NCBI RefSeq assembly: GCF_004168365.1
Contig: NZ_CP035704.1
Coordinates: 3,100,001 to 3,164,000 of the forward strand
From: Pseudolysobacter antarcticus
GTDB taxonomy: Bacteria > Pseudomonadota > Gammaproteobacteria > Xanthomonadales > Rhodanobacteraceae
Reading direction: 5' to 3'
DNA length: 64,000 nt
Shown here: piece after piece, positions 9,447 to 17,710 of the stretch
Position numbering within the stretch: the stretch's first letter is position 1
How the letters are laid out: every line of letters starts with the position of its first letter
Translations under genes and position numbers: made by a program
The notes under the pieces: generated by a model
What the model was told of the DNA's origin: nothing
Seen by the model: only the letters and a program-made list of their open reading frames with translations
The model's database searches: none

Positions 9447-10760
9447 TTATTGCTTGTGCGCAACAGCAATGAAACCGGCTACCGGAATGGTTCCCTCGTC
9501 CAGTCGTAAATCAATCGGTTCGATCACACAACGACTGAACCCTGCATCGCGACATAACGCTTCAATCGATCGGCGCGAGTGTGCATAACGTTTACTCGGT
9601 CGCAGCACCAGCGCGCCTTCGTCATCGCTTGCCGTTTCGCATGAAAAAATCATCGTGCCACCGCTGCGCAGCGCCACGAAAGATGCCGGGATAATTTCGC
9701 AGAGATCGCCGACGTAGATAAATACGTCGTTGGCGGTAATGTAATCGAATGAACCAGGCGAAGTTCGCTGCAATTCTTCGAGCAGATCGGCCTGCCGCAA
9801 ATCGGTGTAGACGTCGTAACGAACCGCTTGCTCGATCATCTTGACCGACACATCCACGCCGACAAATGCGCCCTTGATTCGCCCCAGATACGCGCCGAGC
9901 AGACCGGTGCCGCAACCGAGGTCGAGCACGCTGATATCGCGATCCTGGCGCGCCTTGAGAATGATCTCGGCAACTTTTATCGGCACGCGATATTTGAGCT
10001 TTCCGACCAGATGCTGATCGAACTGGCTGGCGTAACCATCGAAGAATTCGCGCATCAATTCTTTCGGCTGCGTGCGCGGAGTTTCGCCACGCGCAATGGC
10101 GAGATAAAAACGCAGGCTTTCGTTCTCCGGCACGAGCGCCGCGCCGTGCGCCAGAAAGGTCGCGGCTTCGTCTTTTCTGCCCAGCCCGATCAGGCACGTG
10201 CCGAGCCAACCCAGCGCAAACGGATCATCCGGATTTTTGTCCAGCACGCGACGCAAATGGATTTCGGCTTGCTCAAAATAACTTTGTTTGGCCAAGCTCA
10301 CAGCGAGCGCCGATGTGATTTGCGTATCATCGGGCCGGAGCTCGAGGGCAGTCTGCAAATATCCCTGCGCAGCCACAAAATCTCCGGCCGCATTCGCGAT
10401 CGCGACCGCAGCTTCGAGCACGTTGATTTCTCTCGGTTCAAGCACAGCCGCCTGATGGATGACAGCGATCGCTTGCGCATGCTGCCCTTCTCGCGACAAT
10501 ACCCGCGCAAGTTCGATCTGTGCCGGCAACCAGCGCGGCGCCGCCGCAATTGCGTGCTGCAAGGAAAGAATTTCCTGGCGCGGATTTTTCGCGGCTCGCG
10601 CGAGTATCGCCGCGGTCAGATAGATACGCGCATCCGTTGGCGAAGCGATACTGAGCGCATTCAATGCTGCGGCAGCTTCGCTAAATTTTCCCGTGGCAAT
10701 GTCGGCTTCGATCGAGCGCAATTTAACGAGATTCGTATCTGGCGTATCTGCTTCTGTCAT
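9447..10760 (-). CDS. TPR-repeat class I SAM-dependent methyltransferase (copy B)
   Basis: The upstream paralog of the gene at 8080-9393, also 437 residues, alignable from end to end without an obvious large gap. Shared blocks include VLDLGCGTGLLGAYL (SAM motif I), FDGYASQFDQHLVGKLKYRV and ANDVFIYVGDL. The TPR half has diverged more than the catalytic half, which fits a change of partner with an unchanged reaction. The TPR region is about residues 10-220 and the methyltransferase about 225-430. The start ATG at 10760 fits the paralog's N terminus (both begin with a short polar stretch, then LxxIEADIAxGK). The substrate is unknown. Confidence 0.85.
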   Translation of the reverse strand: MTEADTPDTNLVKLRSIEADIATGKFSEAAAALNALSIASPTDARIYLTAAILARAAKNPRQEILSLQHAIAAAPRWLPAQIELARVLSREGQHAQAIAVIHQAAVLEPREINVLEAAVAIANAAGDFVAAQGYLQTALELRPDDTQITSALAVSLAKQSYFEQAEIHLRRVLDKNPDDPFALGWLGTCLIGLGRKDEAATFLAHGAALVPENESLRFYLAIARGETPRTQPKELMREFFDGYASQFDQHLVGKLKYRVPIKVAEIILKARQDRDISVLDLGCGTGLLGAYLGRIKGAFVGVDVSVKMIEQAVRYDVYTDLRQADLLEELQRTSPGSFDYITANDVFIYVGDLCEIIPASFVALRSGGTMIFSCETASDDEGALVLRPSKRYAHSRRSIEALCRDAGFSRCVIEPIDLRLDEGTIPVAGFIAVAHKQ

Positions 10761-10910
10761 TCCTGTTCCAGCTGGCCGCGGTCACTCGACCGTTGTTGAT
10801 TCAGCATGTTTCCAGATACTGTTTGGTTTGGCGCTTCGCGCATGCATCCTCAGCGGGCATCTAACGAGCATATGGCGAGGCTGCGTGGCAAAGTTTAACT
10901 CAGTAGCGAT

Positions 10911-12533
10911 CTACGTCCGCTGCGGATCGCTTGTGGCAAGTTCCAGCGCAAAATCGGGGCTGATGCCCGGAATCTTTTTCCAGTCGATACGATCGATCTT
11001 GTCTGGATCGAGATATCGCAGCGCGTAATCGAGGTATACCCGCTCGCGCAGGAAGACATCGAACAGGTCCGGATCGATATGTCCGTCGCGTTTCATTTCG
11101 CCAAGAATAGATAAGGATTCGGACAGCGACTTGGCCGGTTTGTACGGACGATCGCGCGCGGTCAGCGCCTCAAAAATATCGGCGATGCCCATCACGCGTG
11201 CGGGGATGCTCATCTGCTCGCGCATGAGTCCTTTTGGATAACCCTTGCCGTCCATGCGCTCATGATGCCCGCCAGCGTATTCGGGTACGCGGCGCAGATG
11301 CGGCGGCCAAGGCAAGGCTTCGAGCATCTTGATCGTGACCACGATATGGTGATTGATGATCTCGCGCTCGGCAGACGTCAGCGTGCCGCGACGCACGCAG
11401 AGATTTTCGATTTCCTCATCGGACAACAACGGCGCGGTTTTTCCATCATGGGTGCGCCAGGATTTTTTCGCGAGCGCAACGATTGCCTGTATCTGCGTGT
11501 CATCCATGAATTCGCCGCCGGTGTTGCAGCGATGCACGAGTTCGCGATCAGCTGCGAGTTGCGCGCAGCGTTGTGCATAAGCGTGGGCATCGAGTTCGCC
11601 CTTGAGATGGGCGATTTCGGCATCGCGCAGCAATACTTCGAAGCGCGTGTCGACCAGCGCGATGCGGTCGAACAAGGTTTCGAGTTTGGTGGCCTTGTCG
11701 ATCACATGTACCGGCGTGGTGATCTTGCCGCAATCGTGCAGCAACCCGGCAATCTTGAGTTCGTAGCGGTCGGTATCGCTCATGCGGAAATCCGCGAGTG
11801 GCCCGATCTTGCAACGCTCCGCCGCCGCGGCGAGCAGCATCGTCAAGATCGGCACGCGATCGCAATGGCCGCCGGTGTAAGGCGACTTTTCATCGATCGC
11901 GTTGTTGATCAGGCTGATCAGCGACTCGAACAGAACTTCGAGTTGTTCGACCAGCTGACGATTGTTCAACGCAATTGCCGCTTGCGACGCGAGCGATTCG
12001 ACGAGTTGCTGATCGGCCGATGAAAACGCCCGCACCGCGCCGTCGGCATGCTTGGCGTTGATCAATTGCAGCACGCCGATAACGTTACCGGCATGATCCT
12101 TCATCGGCACGGTGAGAAAAGATTGCGAACGATAACCGGTGCCGCGATCGAACGCGTACGTGCCGGAAAAATCGAACCCGTGCGTAGCGTAAGCATCAGC
12201 AATATTCACCGTTTTGCCGGATAGTGCGGCGTGTGCAACCACCGTCGTATCGTTGCTGCTGCCGTCCTCGGCGTACAGCGGCAGCGGCGCGAATTTGATC
12301 GGCTGACCATGCTTGCCGCCAAGCACCAGTCCTAGCGTATCGTTGCGCACTACTTCAAAAACCAGTTGCCGATCACGCACGCGATACAAGGTTCCGCCAT
12401 CGGCGTGGGCGAAATCGCGGGCGGCTTCGAGGATGCGTTCGAGCAGACTGTCGATATCGCGCTCGGACGACAACGCCACGCCGATCGAATTCAGCGTTTC
12501 CAGGCGCTGCAGGATTTCATCATCGCTATTCAT
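10911..12533 (-). CDS. GAF domain / HD-GYP domain protein, probable cyclic-di-GMP phosphodiesterase
   Basis: A 540-residue cytosolic signalling protein. Residues 20-190 form a GAF sensor domain (FAHADGGTLYRV, SFLTVPMKDHAGNVIGVLQL). Residues about 205-520 form an HD-GYP domain with the metal-binding His-Asp at 266-267 (GLLHDCGKITTP) and, further on, GGHHERMDGKGYPKG, which holds the GYP signature. Proteins of this type hydrolyse cyclic di-GMP and often control motility, biofilm or virulence. Between the HD and GYP motifs is a longer than usual region (about residues 290-380) with a metal-site-like stretch. The GAF ligand is unknown. The gene is single, followed at 10760 by the methyltransferase pair after a gap of 150 bases. 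Confidence 0.9.
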   Translation of the reverse strand: MNSDDEILQRLETLNSIGVALSSERDIDSLLERILEAARDFAHADGGTLYRVRDRQLVFEVVRNDTLGLVLGGKHGQPIKFAPLPLYAEDGSSNDTTVVAHAALSGKTVNIADAYATHGFDFSGTYAFDRGTGYRSQSFLTVPMKDHAGNVIGVLQLINAKHADGAVRAFSSADQQLVESLASQAAIALNNRQLVEQLEVLFESLISLINNAIDEKSPYTGGHCDRVPILTMLLAAAAERCKIGPLADFRMSDTDRYELKIAGLLHDCGKITTPVHVIDKATKLETLFDRIALVDTRFEVLLRDAEIAHLKGELDAHAYAQRCAQLAADRELVHRCNTGGEFMDDTQIQAIVALAKKSWRTHDGKTAPLLSDEEIENLCVRRGTLTSAEREIINHHIVVTIKMLEALPWPPHLRRVPEYAGGHHERMDGKGYPKGLMREQMSIPARVMGIADIFEALTARDRPYKPAKSLSESLSILGEMKRDGHIDPDLFDVFLRERVYLDYALRYLDPDKIDRIDWKKIPGISPDFALELATSDPQRT

Positions 12534-12625
12534 GCTGGCATCCTTATCCGATCGCGTTGCGCTGAGTATTATCCACCCGCGCGCAATATTGAATCCGTCC
12601 CGATTACTTCATGACCCTCGCAGCA

Positions 12626-13303
12626 TCAAACCGCTTCCAGCAGAAACCCAACCGCATCGGTGAGGAAGTGCGCGATCATGTTGGATGCGAGGTCGCGCCG
12701 CCACAGGTACATGCCGGTCAAAACAAGACCGCCAAATCCGGCGACGAGCAGATGCGCCCAGCCCCAGTAATCCAGGTGCGCATAAGTGAACGCGATGACC
12801 GAGATCAAGCCCGCCAGCCAGCGCAGGCCGGTGATTTCGGTGAGGCGTTCGATCGCGAATCCGCGATAGAAAATTTCCTCGAATACGGCGGCACGCACAA
12901 CGACAACAAAGAGTAATCCGAACGGGAAATTCTCGGCCTCAGCGGTCTGACTTTGGTCCGACCAACCGAACTCGGGAAAAATCACGAGGTAGATGAATGC
13001 TATTCCGGCCATCATCACGATCGCGCCCGCGAAGCCGAAGAGCAGGCTTTTCCAATTCGGCCAATACAGCCCGATCGACGACAGGCCGCGACGCTCGAAC
13101 AGAAGAATGTATCCGACAAGTAACACCGTGCACGCCCAAAAGATTGTTTCGCGTTCGATCTGCGCGGTCACGGTTAATCCCGGCGCCAGCATTCCTGCCA
13201 GCGGCAACTGCAGAATGAGCAGCACCAGCAGGGTTGCGAGCAGACGCAGGCGCGATCCATTCGTCTGGCCGGCATTCATCGCGGTGGAAATATTTTCTGT
13301 CAT
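12626..13303 (-). CDS. CPBP family intramembrane glutamic endopeptidase
   Basis: A 225-residue polytopic membrane protein of the CAAX/ABI (CPBP) family. Motif 1 is visible as FEEIFYRGFAIERL (Glu 142-143, Arg 147), motif 2 as the His in AFTYAHLDYWGW, and motif 3 in NMIAHFLTDAVGF. These residues form the active site of Rce1-like glutamic proteases. Bacterial members cleave or protect against small membrane-active peptides, but the substrate is mostly unknown. The frame is open to 13423, but the upstream 40 residues are basic and non-membrane; the ATG at 13303 has GAGAG upstream and starts just before the first hydrophobic segment, so I use it. Confidence 0.87.
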   Translation of the reverse strand: MTENISTAMNAGQTNGSRLRLLATLLVLLILQLPLAGMLAPGLTVTAQIERETIFWACTVLLVGYILLFERRGLSSIGLYWPNWKSLLFGFAGAIVMMAGIAFIYLVIFPEFGWSDQSQTAEAENFPFGLLFVVVVRAAVFEEIFYRGFAIERLTEITGLRWLAGLISVIAFTYAHLDYWGWAHLLVAGFGGLVLTGMYLWRRDLASNMIAHFLTDAVGFLLEAV

Positions 13304-13461
13304 GACAAACTCTCGGATAGGCAACAACTCGGAACCAACATTTCGCGCTGTAGTAGAAACTCGGCGTTTCGTATACTTGGTTTTTGCGGCTCGCTGACGT
13401 TGCCGCGAAGTGATTTTGTGCATCGATGACTACATCGCAGTGTCGCTGCGGCGCCTGCGCG

Positions 13462-14016
13462 CTACGACGAAATATGCTTGCGCGCCAAGTCAACAAACAG
13501 GTCGATCGCGGCCGTGGTGCGCTTGCGATCACCCGTGCTCATGAACTCGATGAACAGACCATCGAATACCGAGCAGAACAATGTCGCCAACGTGGAATTC
13601 CGTTGCGGCTGCGGCAGCGCCGCCTGGATCAATTCAAGCCAGTTCATCGCATTGCCTTTGAGATATCCCGCGTAAACCGCGTTCTCTTGCGTCGCGAGAG
13701 TTTGCAATTGATAAAGCAATCGCAGATGACCGTAGTTCTCTTTCGCCAGCGCCCAATCCCAAAACGCCCGCAGCAGCGGAACACGGCGCGCGCCCGGCTT
13801 CACCGCCGAAAGCCGGGCAAACGAAATCTGCAAGCGCGCCTGCATTTCGGCCAGCACCTCGGCCACAAGTTTTTCTTTCGAACCGAAGTGGAAGATCAAC
13901 AGCCGCGCGCTCGTGCCGACCGCTGCCGCCATCGGTCGCAGCGACAAATCCGCTACGCCGTTTTGCAACAGGTAATCGAGCAGGTTTTCGACTAATTCTT
14001 GTTTACGGTTCGCCAT
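13462..14016 (-). CDS. TetR/AcrR family transcriptional regulator
   Basis: A 184-residue repressor-type protein with an N-terminal helix-turn-helix (residues about 8-55: LLQNGVADLSLRPMAAAVGT, then SARLLIFHFGSKEKLVAEVL), where HFGSKEKL is the end of the TetR recognition-helix region. The C-terminal ligand-binding part has no recognisable specificity. Its start codon lies inside a 36-bp palindrome (14014-14049), which strongly suggests negative autoregulation. It may also control the divergent or nearby membrane genes, but nothing shows a direct target; the RND operon lies 6 kb away. Confidence 0.9.
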   Translation of the reverse strand: MANRKQELVENLLDYLLQNGVADLSLRPMAAAVGTSARLLIFHFGSKEKLVAEVLAEMQARLQISFARLSAVKPGARRVPLLRAFWDWALAKENYGHLRLLYQLQTLATQENAVYAGYLKGNAMNWLELIQAALPQPQRNSTLATLFCSVFDGLFIEFMSTGDRKRTTAAIDLFVDLARKHISS

Positions 14017-14049
14017 GAAACGAACGTTACATGTAACGATCGTTTCATG
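14014..14049. promoter_or_regulatory. 36-bp palindromic operator overlapping the TetR start codon
   Basis: The two halves CATGAAACGA and TCGTTTCATG flank an inner perfect palindrome CGTTACATGTAACG (14025-14038), all sharing one centre between 14031 and 14032. Only the pair 14024/14039 (A against A) breaks the symmetry. The left end contains the ATG of the TetR gene on the minus strand, so a bound dimer would block its expression. The size and inner GTTAC-x-x-GTAAC symmetry are typical of TetR operators. Confidence 0.85.
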
Positions 14050-14191
14050 TCAAGCACAAAGCACGACCGCTTAAGCATTCAAGGTCGCGGAGATTTCATC
14101 GTGCTTTTTTATGCGAGATGCCTGCGATCTCGACACCGACCACGACGGACTCGATGGATTTCCGCGGCTCAACGCCGCGTTGCAACGCCGT

Positions 14192-16168
14192 TTACAAATC
14201 GCGCGCCAAGCGAATGCCGACGCGAGCACTGCGCGTATTCGCCGCAGCCTGAATGCGATACGCCGAACGCACCTGATCCGGCGCACTGCCCCACGAACCG
14301 CCGCGCACGACATGGCTTTCGCAACCTGGATTGACCCACGCGCGACTGTCGCTCGGTGCGCGCGTGTAATTGTCGTGCCAGCAATCCTCGACCCACTCCG
14401 AGACGTTGCCGTCGATGTCGTAAAGTCCGAACGGATTGGCAGAAAAACTGCGGATCGGCGCCGGCCCCCAATAACCATCGGTGTAGTGACTGAAGGCATT
14501 GCTCCAGCCGCGTTTCGACGGTGAGCGATCGCCATCGCCGGTGACATTCGCCAGCACTTTCAGCGGCGTATCCTCACCCCACCAGTAACGTGATTTTGTA
14601 CCCGCGCGCAAGGCGTATTCGAATTCGGTTTCGCTCGGCAGCCGATAATGTTTGCCGGTGCGCTCGCTGAGCCACACGGCGTAGGCTTGTGCGTCGTTCC
14701 AGGAAACGTGGATCACCGGCAGGCGCTCACTGGCTGGCTCGCCGTGATAATCCTGCTGCCAGCTCACGCCACGGACTTCGATCATGCGTCCGCTGGCTTC
14801 ATCGTAAACACTCGATCCACCGGATTTTTCGGCATCGCTGACATATGTGGTGGCCTTGACGAATTCGCGAAATTCGCCGACCGATACCTCGGTCGCACTG
14901 AGCGCAAAACCGACGCTGATGCGCACCTCACGTTGCGGTTCTTCGCTGGCACGATGACCATTCTCATCGCCCGGCGAACCCATCAGAAAACTTCCGGTCG
15001 GGATCACCACGAGTTCCGGCGCGTTGCCGCTGCGATCGAGGTATTTGTCGCGCACCAACTGGCCCGGCGCGAAGCTCGCATACAGCCGCGCGTTGCTGAG
15101 TTTCTGATTAAATTCGTCGATGCCCGGCACATCGGGACTCAACGCCAGCGCACGCTTCGACAACTGCTCGGCCATGTCCGGATTGCCCGAATCCAGCGCC
15201 GAGCGCGCCTGCTCCAGCACACTGCCCGCGCGTTGCTGGCGCAAGCCTTCGATGCGGCTATGCGTATCGAGCAGCGCCTGCGAACCCGGACGGATCGGCG
15301 CCGCATCCGCGAGCACTTTCTCAGCCCCCGCGAAATCATCCTGCGCCGCTGCCGCCAATGCCCGATCGAGATAATCGCGCTCGATCTGCGCCAGACCCTG
15401 ATCGGCAAGTTTATTGGCGGAATCGTGTTCGAGCACCTTTCGGTAAACGCCAAGCGCGCTTGCATCTTTCGGCTCGATCGCGTGGCCCTGCCGTAATAGA
15501 TCGGCGGCCTCGGTCAGCATCGGCGTGACGATGCGCAACACCTTCAGGCGCTCGTTCAGCGCGTCCAGTTCCGGCGTGTCGCCGGGCACCGCCTGCAACG
15601 CGGAAATCAGCTTTTCGGATTCGCCGATATCGCCATGATCGAGCGCGGCAGCAGCCTGTTCGTTCAGGCCATCGCGCACTTTCTCCAGGCCGGTTTTGGC
15701 CGCGGCATTGTTGCTGTCGGCGGCTAACGCCTGCTCGAACAAGGCCAGCGCATTGTTGTCGCGCGGCGCGATCAGATGCCCTGCATCCAGCGCTTGATTG
15801 GCCTTTTTCAGCATCGCCGCAATCGCCTTGGTGGTCGGCACTTCGGGCGCGGGCGGGCCCATCGTCAACGCGCCGGTTTCCGTTGGTTGCACAAATTCGC
15901 TATCGTCGGACAGCGGTGCGGGTGGGCCGTATTCGGTATCCGCGGCCAACGTTGCTTTGCCCGGATCGGTCGCGGGATTGCGCGCCTTGATCGCCGCCGT
16001 GGGCAACCGTGGGGCATGCGTGGCATCGACATCCGCGCGTTGCTGCATCGCCGGGGTGATATGAATCCAGCCCGGGAAAAAACGATACACCAACGCAAAT
16101 ATCAGCAAGGCGATACCCGCAGCGCCGCCGAGTGTGGTTTGTTTGCGTACGACTTCGGTTCCGGGCAT
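14192..16168 (-). CDS. Membrane-anchored SUMF1 (formylglycine-generating-enzyme-like) protein with TPR-like helical region
   Basis: A 658-residue protein with one membrane helix near the N terminus (about residues 14-32, AAGIALLIFALVYRFFPGW), which orients the rest into the periplasm. Residues about 110-390 are a long series of alpha-helical, Ala-rich TPR-like repeats (LFEQALAADSNNAAAKTGLE, RALALSPDVPGIDEFNQKLS). Residues about 390-656 form an SUMF1/FGE-sulfatase domain: VVIPTGSFLMGSPGDENG, NVSEWVEDCWHDNY, and HVVRGGSWGSAPDQVRSAYR. No sulfatase gene is nearby, and many domains of this type in such architectures act in assembly or binding rather than in formylglycine formation. A single Cys (NPGCESHVVRGG) sits near the usual active-site region. 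The start at 16168 is opposite and overlaps the open frame upstream of RNase D. Confidence 0.82.
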   Translation of the reverse strand: MPGTEVVRKQTTLGGAAGIALLIFALVYRFFPGWIHITPAMQQRADVDATHAPRLPTAAIKARNPATDPGKATLAADTEYGPPAPLSDDSEFVQPTETGALTMGPPAPEVPTTKAIAAMLKKANQALDAGHLIAPRDNNALALFEQALAADSNNAAAKTGLEKVRDGLNEQAAAALDHGDIGESEKLISALQAVPGDTPELDALNERLKVLRIVTPMLTEAADLLRQGHAIEPKDASALGVYRKVLEHDSANKLADQGLAQIERDYLDRALAAAAQDDFAGAEKVLADAAPIRPGSQALLDTHSRIEGLRQQRAGSVLEQARSALDSGNPDMAEQLSKRALALSPDVPGIDEFNQKLSNARLYASFAPGQLVRDKYLDRSGNAPELVVIPTGSFLMGSPGDENGHRASEEPQREVRISVGFALSATEVSVGEFREFVKATTYVSDAEKSGGSSVYDEASGRMIEVRGVSWQQDYHGEPASERLPVIHVSWNDAQAYAVWLSERTGKHYRLPSETEFEYALRAGTKSRYWWGEDTPLKVLANVTGDGDRSPSKRGWSNAFSHYTDGYWGPAPIRSFSANPFGLYDIDGNVSEWVEDCWHDNYTRAPSDSRAWVNPGCESHVVRGGSWGSAPDQVRSAYRIQAAANTRSARVGIRLARDL

Positions 16169-16388
16169 AGGTCTTTACAGGGGCGAATTCGGTGGGCGAC
16201 GACAGCGGAGCGATCAATCCGGATGGCATATAATACGCAGACCAGCGCCAGCCAGAACCTTAGGCCAGGCGCACAGCTACCGCAACCGCTTTGATCCCGC
16301 CGCTGTTATCCCGCATGGCATCACGGTTGTTGACCTTGCGCTCCTGTACAGGTTCCGCGCGCTTTCGCCCGGCCAACGGAGCCACGCA

Positions 16389-17483
16389 TTGTTCACCTGG
16401 ATTACGCAGCAAACCGATCTCGATCGCCACCTCGCGCAGTGGCAACCCGGCAGCAGCGTTGCGCTCGATACCGAGTTCATGCGCATCAATACATTTGCCC
16501 CACGTCTCGCGCTCGTGCAAGCCTGCGTTGATGGCGACATCGTCTTGCTCGATGCGCCCGCGCTCGGTGCGATGGCGCCGTTCGCCGCGCATCTGGCCAA
16601 TGCCGATACCCTCACCGTGATGCACAGCGCGAGCGAGGATCTTGAAGCGCTCGCGCCCTTGCTGCCCAACGGCCCCGCGCTGTTGTTCGATACGCAGATC
16701 GCGGCGAGCATGGCCGGTCTCGGCTTCGGCCTGAGTTATCAGAAACTGGTCGCGTTGTTGCTCGGCATTGATGTGCCCAAGGCCGAAACGCGTTCGGACT
16801 GGCTCAAGCGTCCGCTCAGCGCGCAGCAACTCGAATACGCCGCGCAAGATGTGGAGCACCTGATGCCGATCCACGCGCAGTTGCAAACCCGACTCGATGA
16901 ACTCGGACGCAGCGCATGGCTCGCGGAAGATTGCCGCCGCATGATCGAACGTATCTGCCATCGCGAGGGCGATCCGCAGCCGCAACGCTCAGTGCGTTTT
17001 GCCGCGCACTGGCCGATCGAACAACAAGCACTACTGCGACGCATTCTGCTGTGGCGCGAAAACACCGTGCGGCTGATCGATTGTCCGCGCACCTGGCTGC
17101 TCGACGAAACCCATGCCGCCGATCTCGCGCACAAACCGCCGCAGAATGCCGATGAACTCATGCAGCGCACGCGCGGCCAGCGTGCCTTGCGCAGCGAGCA
17201 ACGCAACGCCTTGCTGCATGAGTTGCAACGTCCGCTCAGCGCTGAAGAAATCACAGCGACACAACCTGTGCCAGCGGTGCCGAGCAACGCCCAAAAACGC
17301 GCGGTGACAGCGATGAAAGAAACCGTAGTCGCCATTGCCGCCGAATTGAATCTGCCCGAAGGTCTGCTGTGCGCTCGCAAGCATCTCGAAGCGCTGGTGC
17401 AGGATGGCGTCTGGCCGCAGGCGCTGGAAGGATGGCGCAAAACGCTGCTGCACGATCGTCTGATATCGCTGCTACCGCAGTGA
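16389..17483 (+). CDS. rnd: Ribonuclease D
   Basis: A 364-residue 3'-5' exoribonuclease of tRNA and stable RNA 3'-end processing. The DEDD catalytic residues are visible: ALDTEFMRINTF (Asp, Glu), HSASEDLEAL (Asp) and LEYAAQDVEHL (Asp, with the Tyr of the DEDDy type). An HRDC domain follows (RGQRALRSEQRNALLHELQ, then a second HRDC-like region at the C terminus). The frame is open from 16134, but no family sequence precedes FTWITQQTDLDRHLAQW; I therefore choose the TTG at 16389, with CGGAG seven bases upstream. The length agrees with E. coli RNase D (375 residues). The start codon choice is the main uncertainty. Confidence 0.9.
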   Translation: MFTWITQQTDLDRHLAQWQPGSSVALDTEFMRINTFAPRLALVQACVDGDIVLLDAPALGAMAPFAAHLANADTLTVMHSASEDLEALAPLLPNGPALLFDTQIAASMAGLGFGLSYQKLVALLLGIDVPKAETRSDWLKRPLSAQQLEYAAQDVEHLMPIHAQLQTRLDELGRSAWLAEDCRRMIERICHREGDPQPQRSVRFAAHWPIEQQALLRRILLWRENTVRLIDCPRTWLLDETHAADLAHKPPQNADELMQRTRGQRALRSEQRNALLHELQRPLSAEEITATQPVPAVPSNAQKRAVTAMKETVVAIAAELNLPEGLLCARKHLEALVQDGVWPQALEGWRKTLLHDRLISLLPQ

Positions 17484-17509
17484 ATGGCGTCAAAAAATCG
17501 CCAACCCTC

Positions 17510-17537
17510 TTGACAGCCATGCATCCGCTGTTATCCA
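17510..17537 (+). promoter_or_regulatory. Probable promoter of the thr operon
   Basis: A perfect -35 box TTGACA at 17510-17515 lies 16 bp before TATCCA (17532-17537), a weak -10 box. Transcription would start near 17545, about 30 bases before the Thr-rich leader peptide. The -35 is clear; the -10 is an inference. Confidence 0.5.
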
Positions 17538-17575
17538 CTGCAGGCATGTCGCCATCTTTTATCATTCGCACGATT

Positions 17576-17623
17576 ATGACTTCCACCACAACTATTATGT
17601 GTGGTGCGGAGCGGCGTGCGTAA
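17576..17623 (+). CDS. thrL: thr operon leader peptide
   Basis: A 15-codon ORF encoding MTSTTTIMCGAERRA. Four of the first six residues are Thr, followed by Ile, which is what a threonine/isoleucine-sensing attenuator peptide needs. It ends 87 bases before thrA. The distal leader codons (17604-17613, GTGCGGAGCG) can pair with 17638-17647, and the latter can alternatively pair with downstream segments, as expected of ribosome-controlled attenuation. Few Thr codons compared with E. coli thrL, but the position and composition fit. Confidence 0.75.
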   Translation: MTSTTTIMCGAERRA

Positions 17624-17691
17624 CTGAAACAACACACCGCCCCGCACCCTGATCAGGATGCGGGCAATCCGCTTCCGATGAGTGTGCGGGG
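17604..17691 (+). promoter_or_regulatory. Putative threonine attenuator with alternative RNA hairpins
   Basis: Segment 17638-17647 (CGCCCCGCAC) can pair in three ways: with 17604-17613 inside the leader peptide, locally in the hairpin 17641-17664 (CCCGCACCCTGA against TCAGGATGCGGG, one mismatch), or with GTGCGGGG at 17684-17691, which is followed by TTT. Mutually exclusive pairings downstream of a Thr-rich ORF and before thrA are the mark of an attenuator. The T-run after the last stem is short, so termination efficiency is uncertain. Confidence 0.55.
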
Positions 17692-17710
17692 TTTCCAACC
17701 GGAGCCCTGA

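Noticed and set aside
11262-12023. Plus-strand open frame of 253 codons inside the HD-GYP gene
   Set aside because: Antisense shadow; no family resemblance.
14113-14132. Short inverted repeat CGAGAT/ATCTCG downstream of the SUMF1 gene as a terminator
   Set aside because: Only six pairs and followed by A residues, not T, on the relevant strand.
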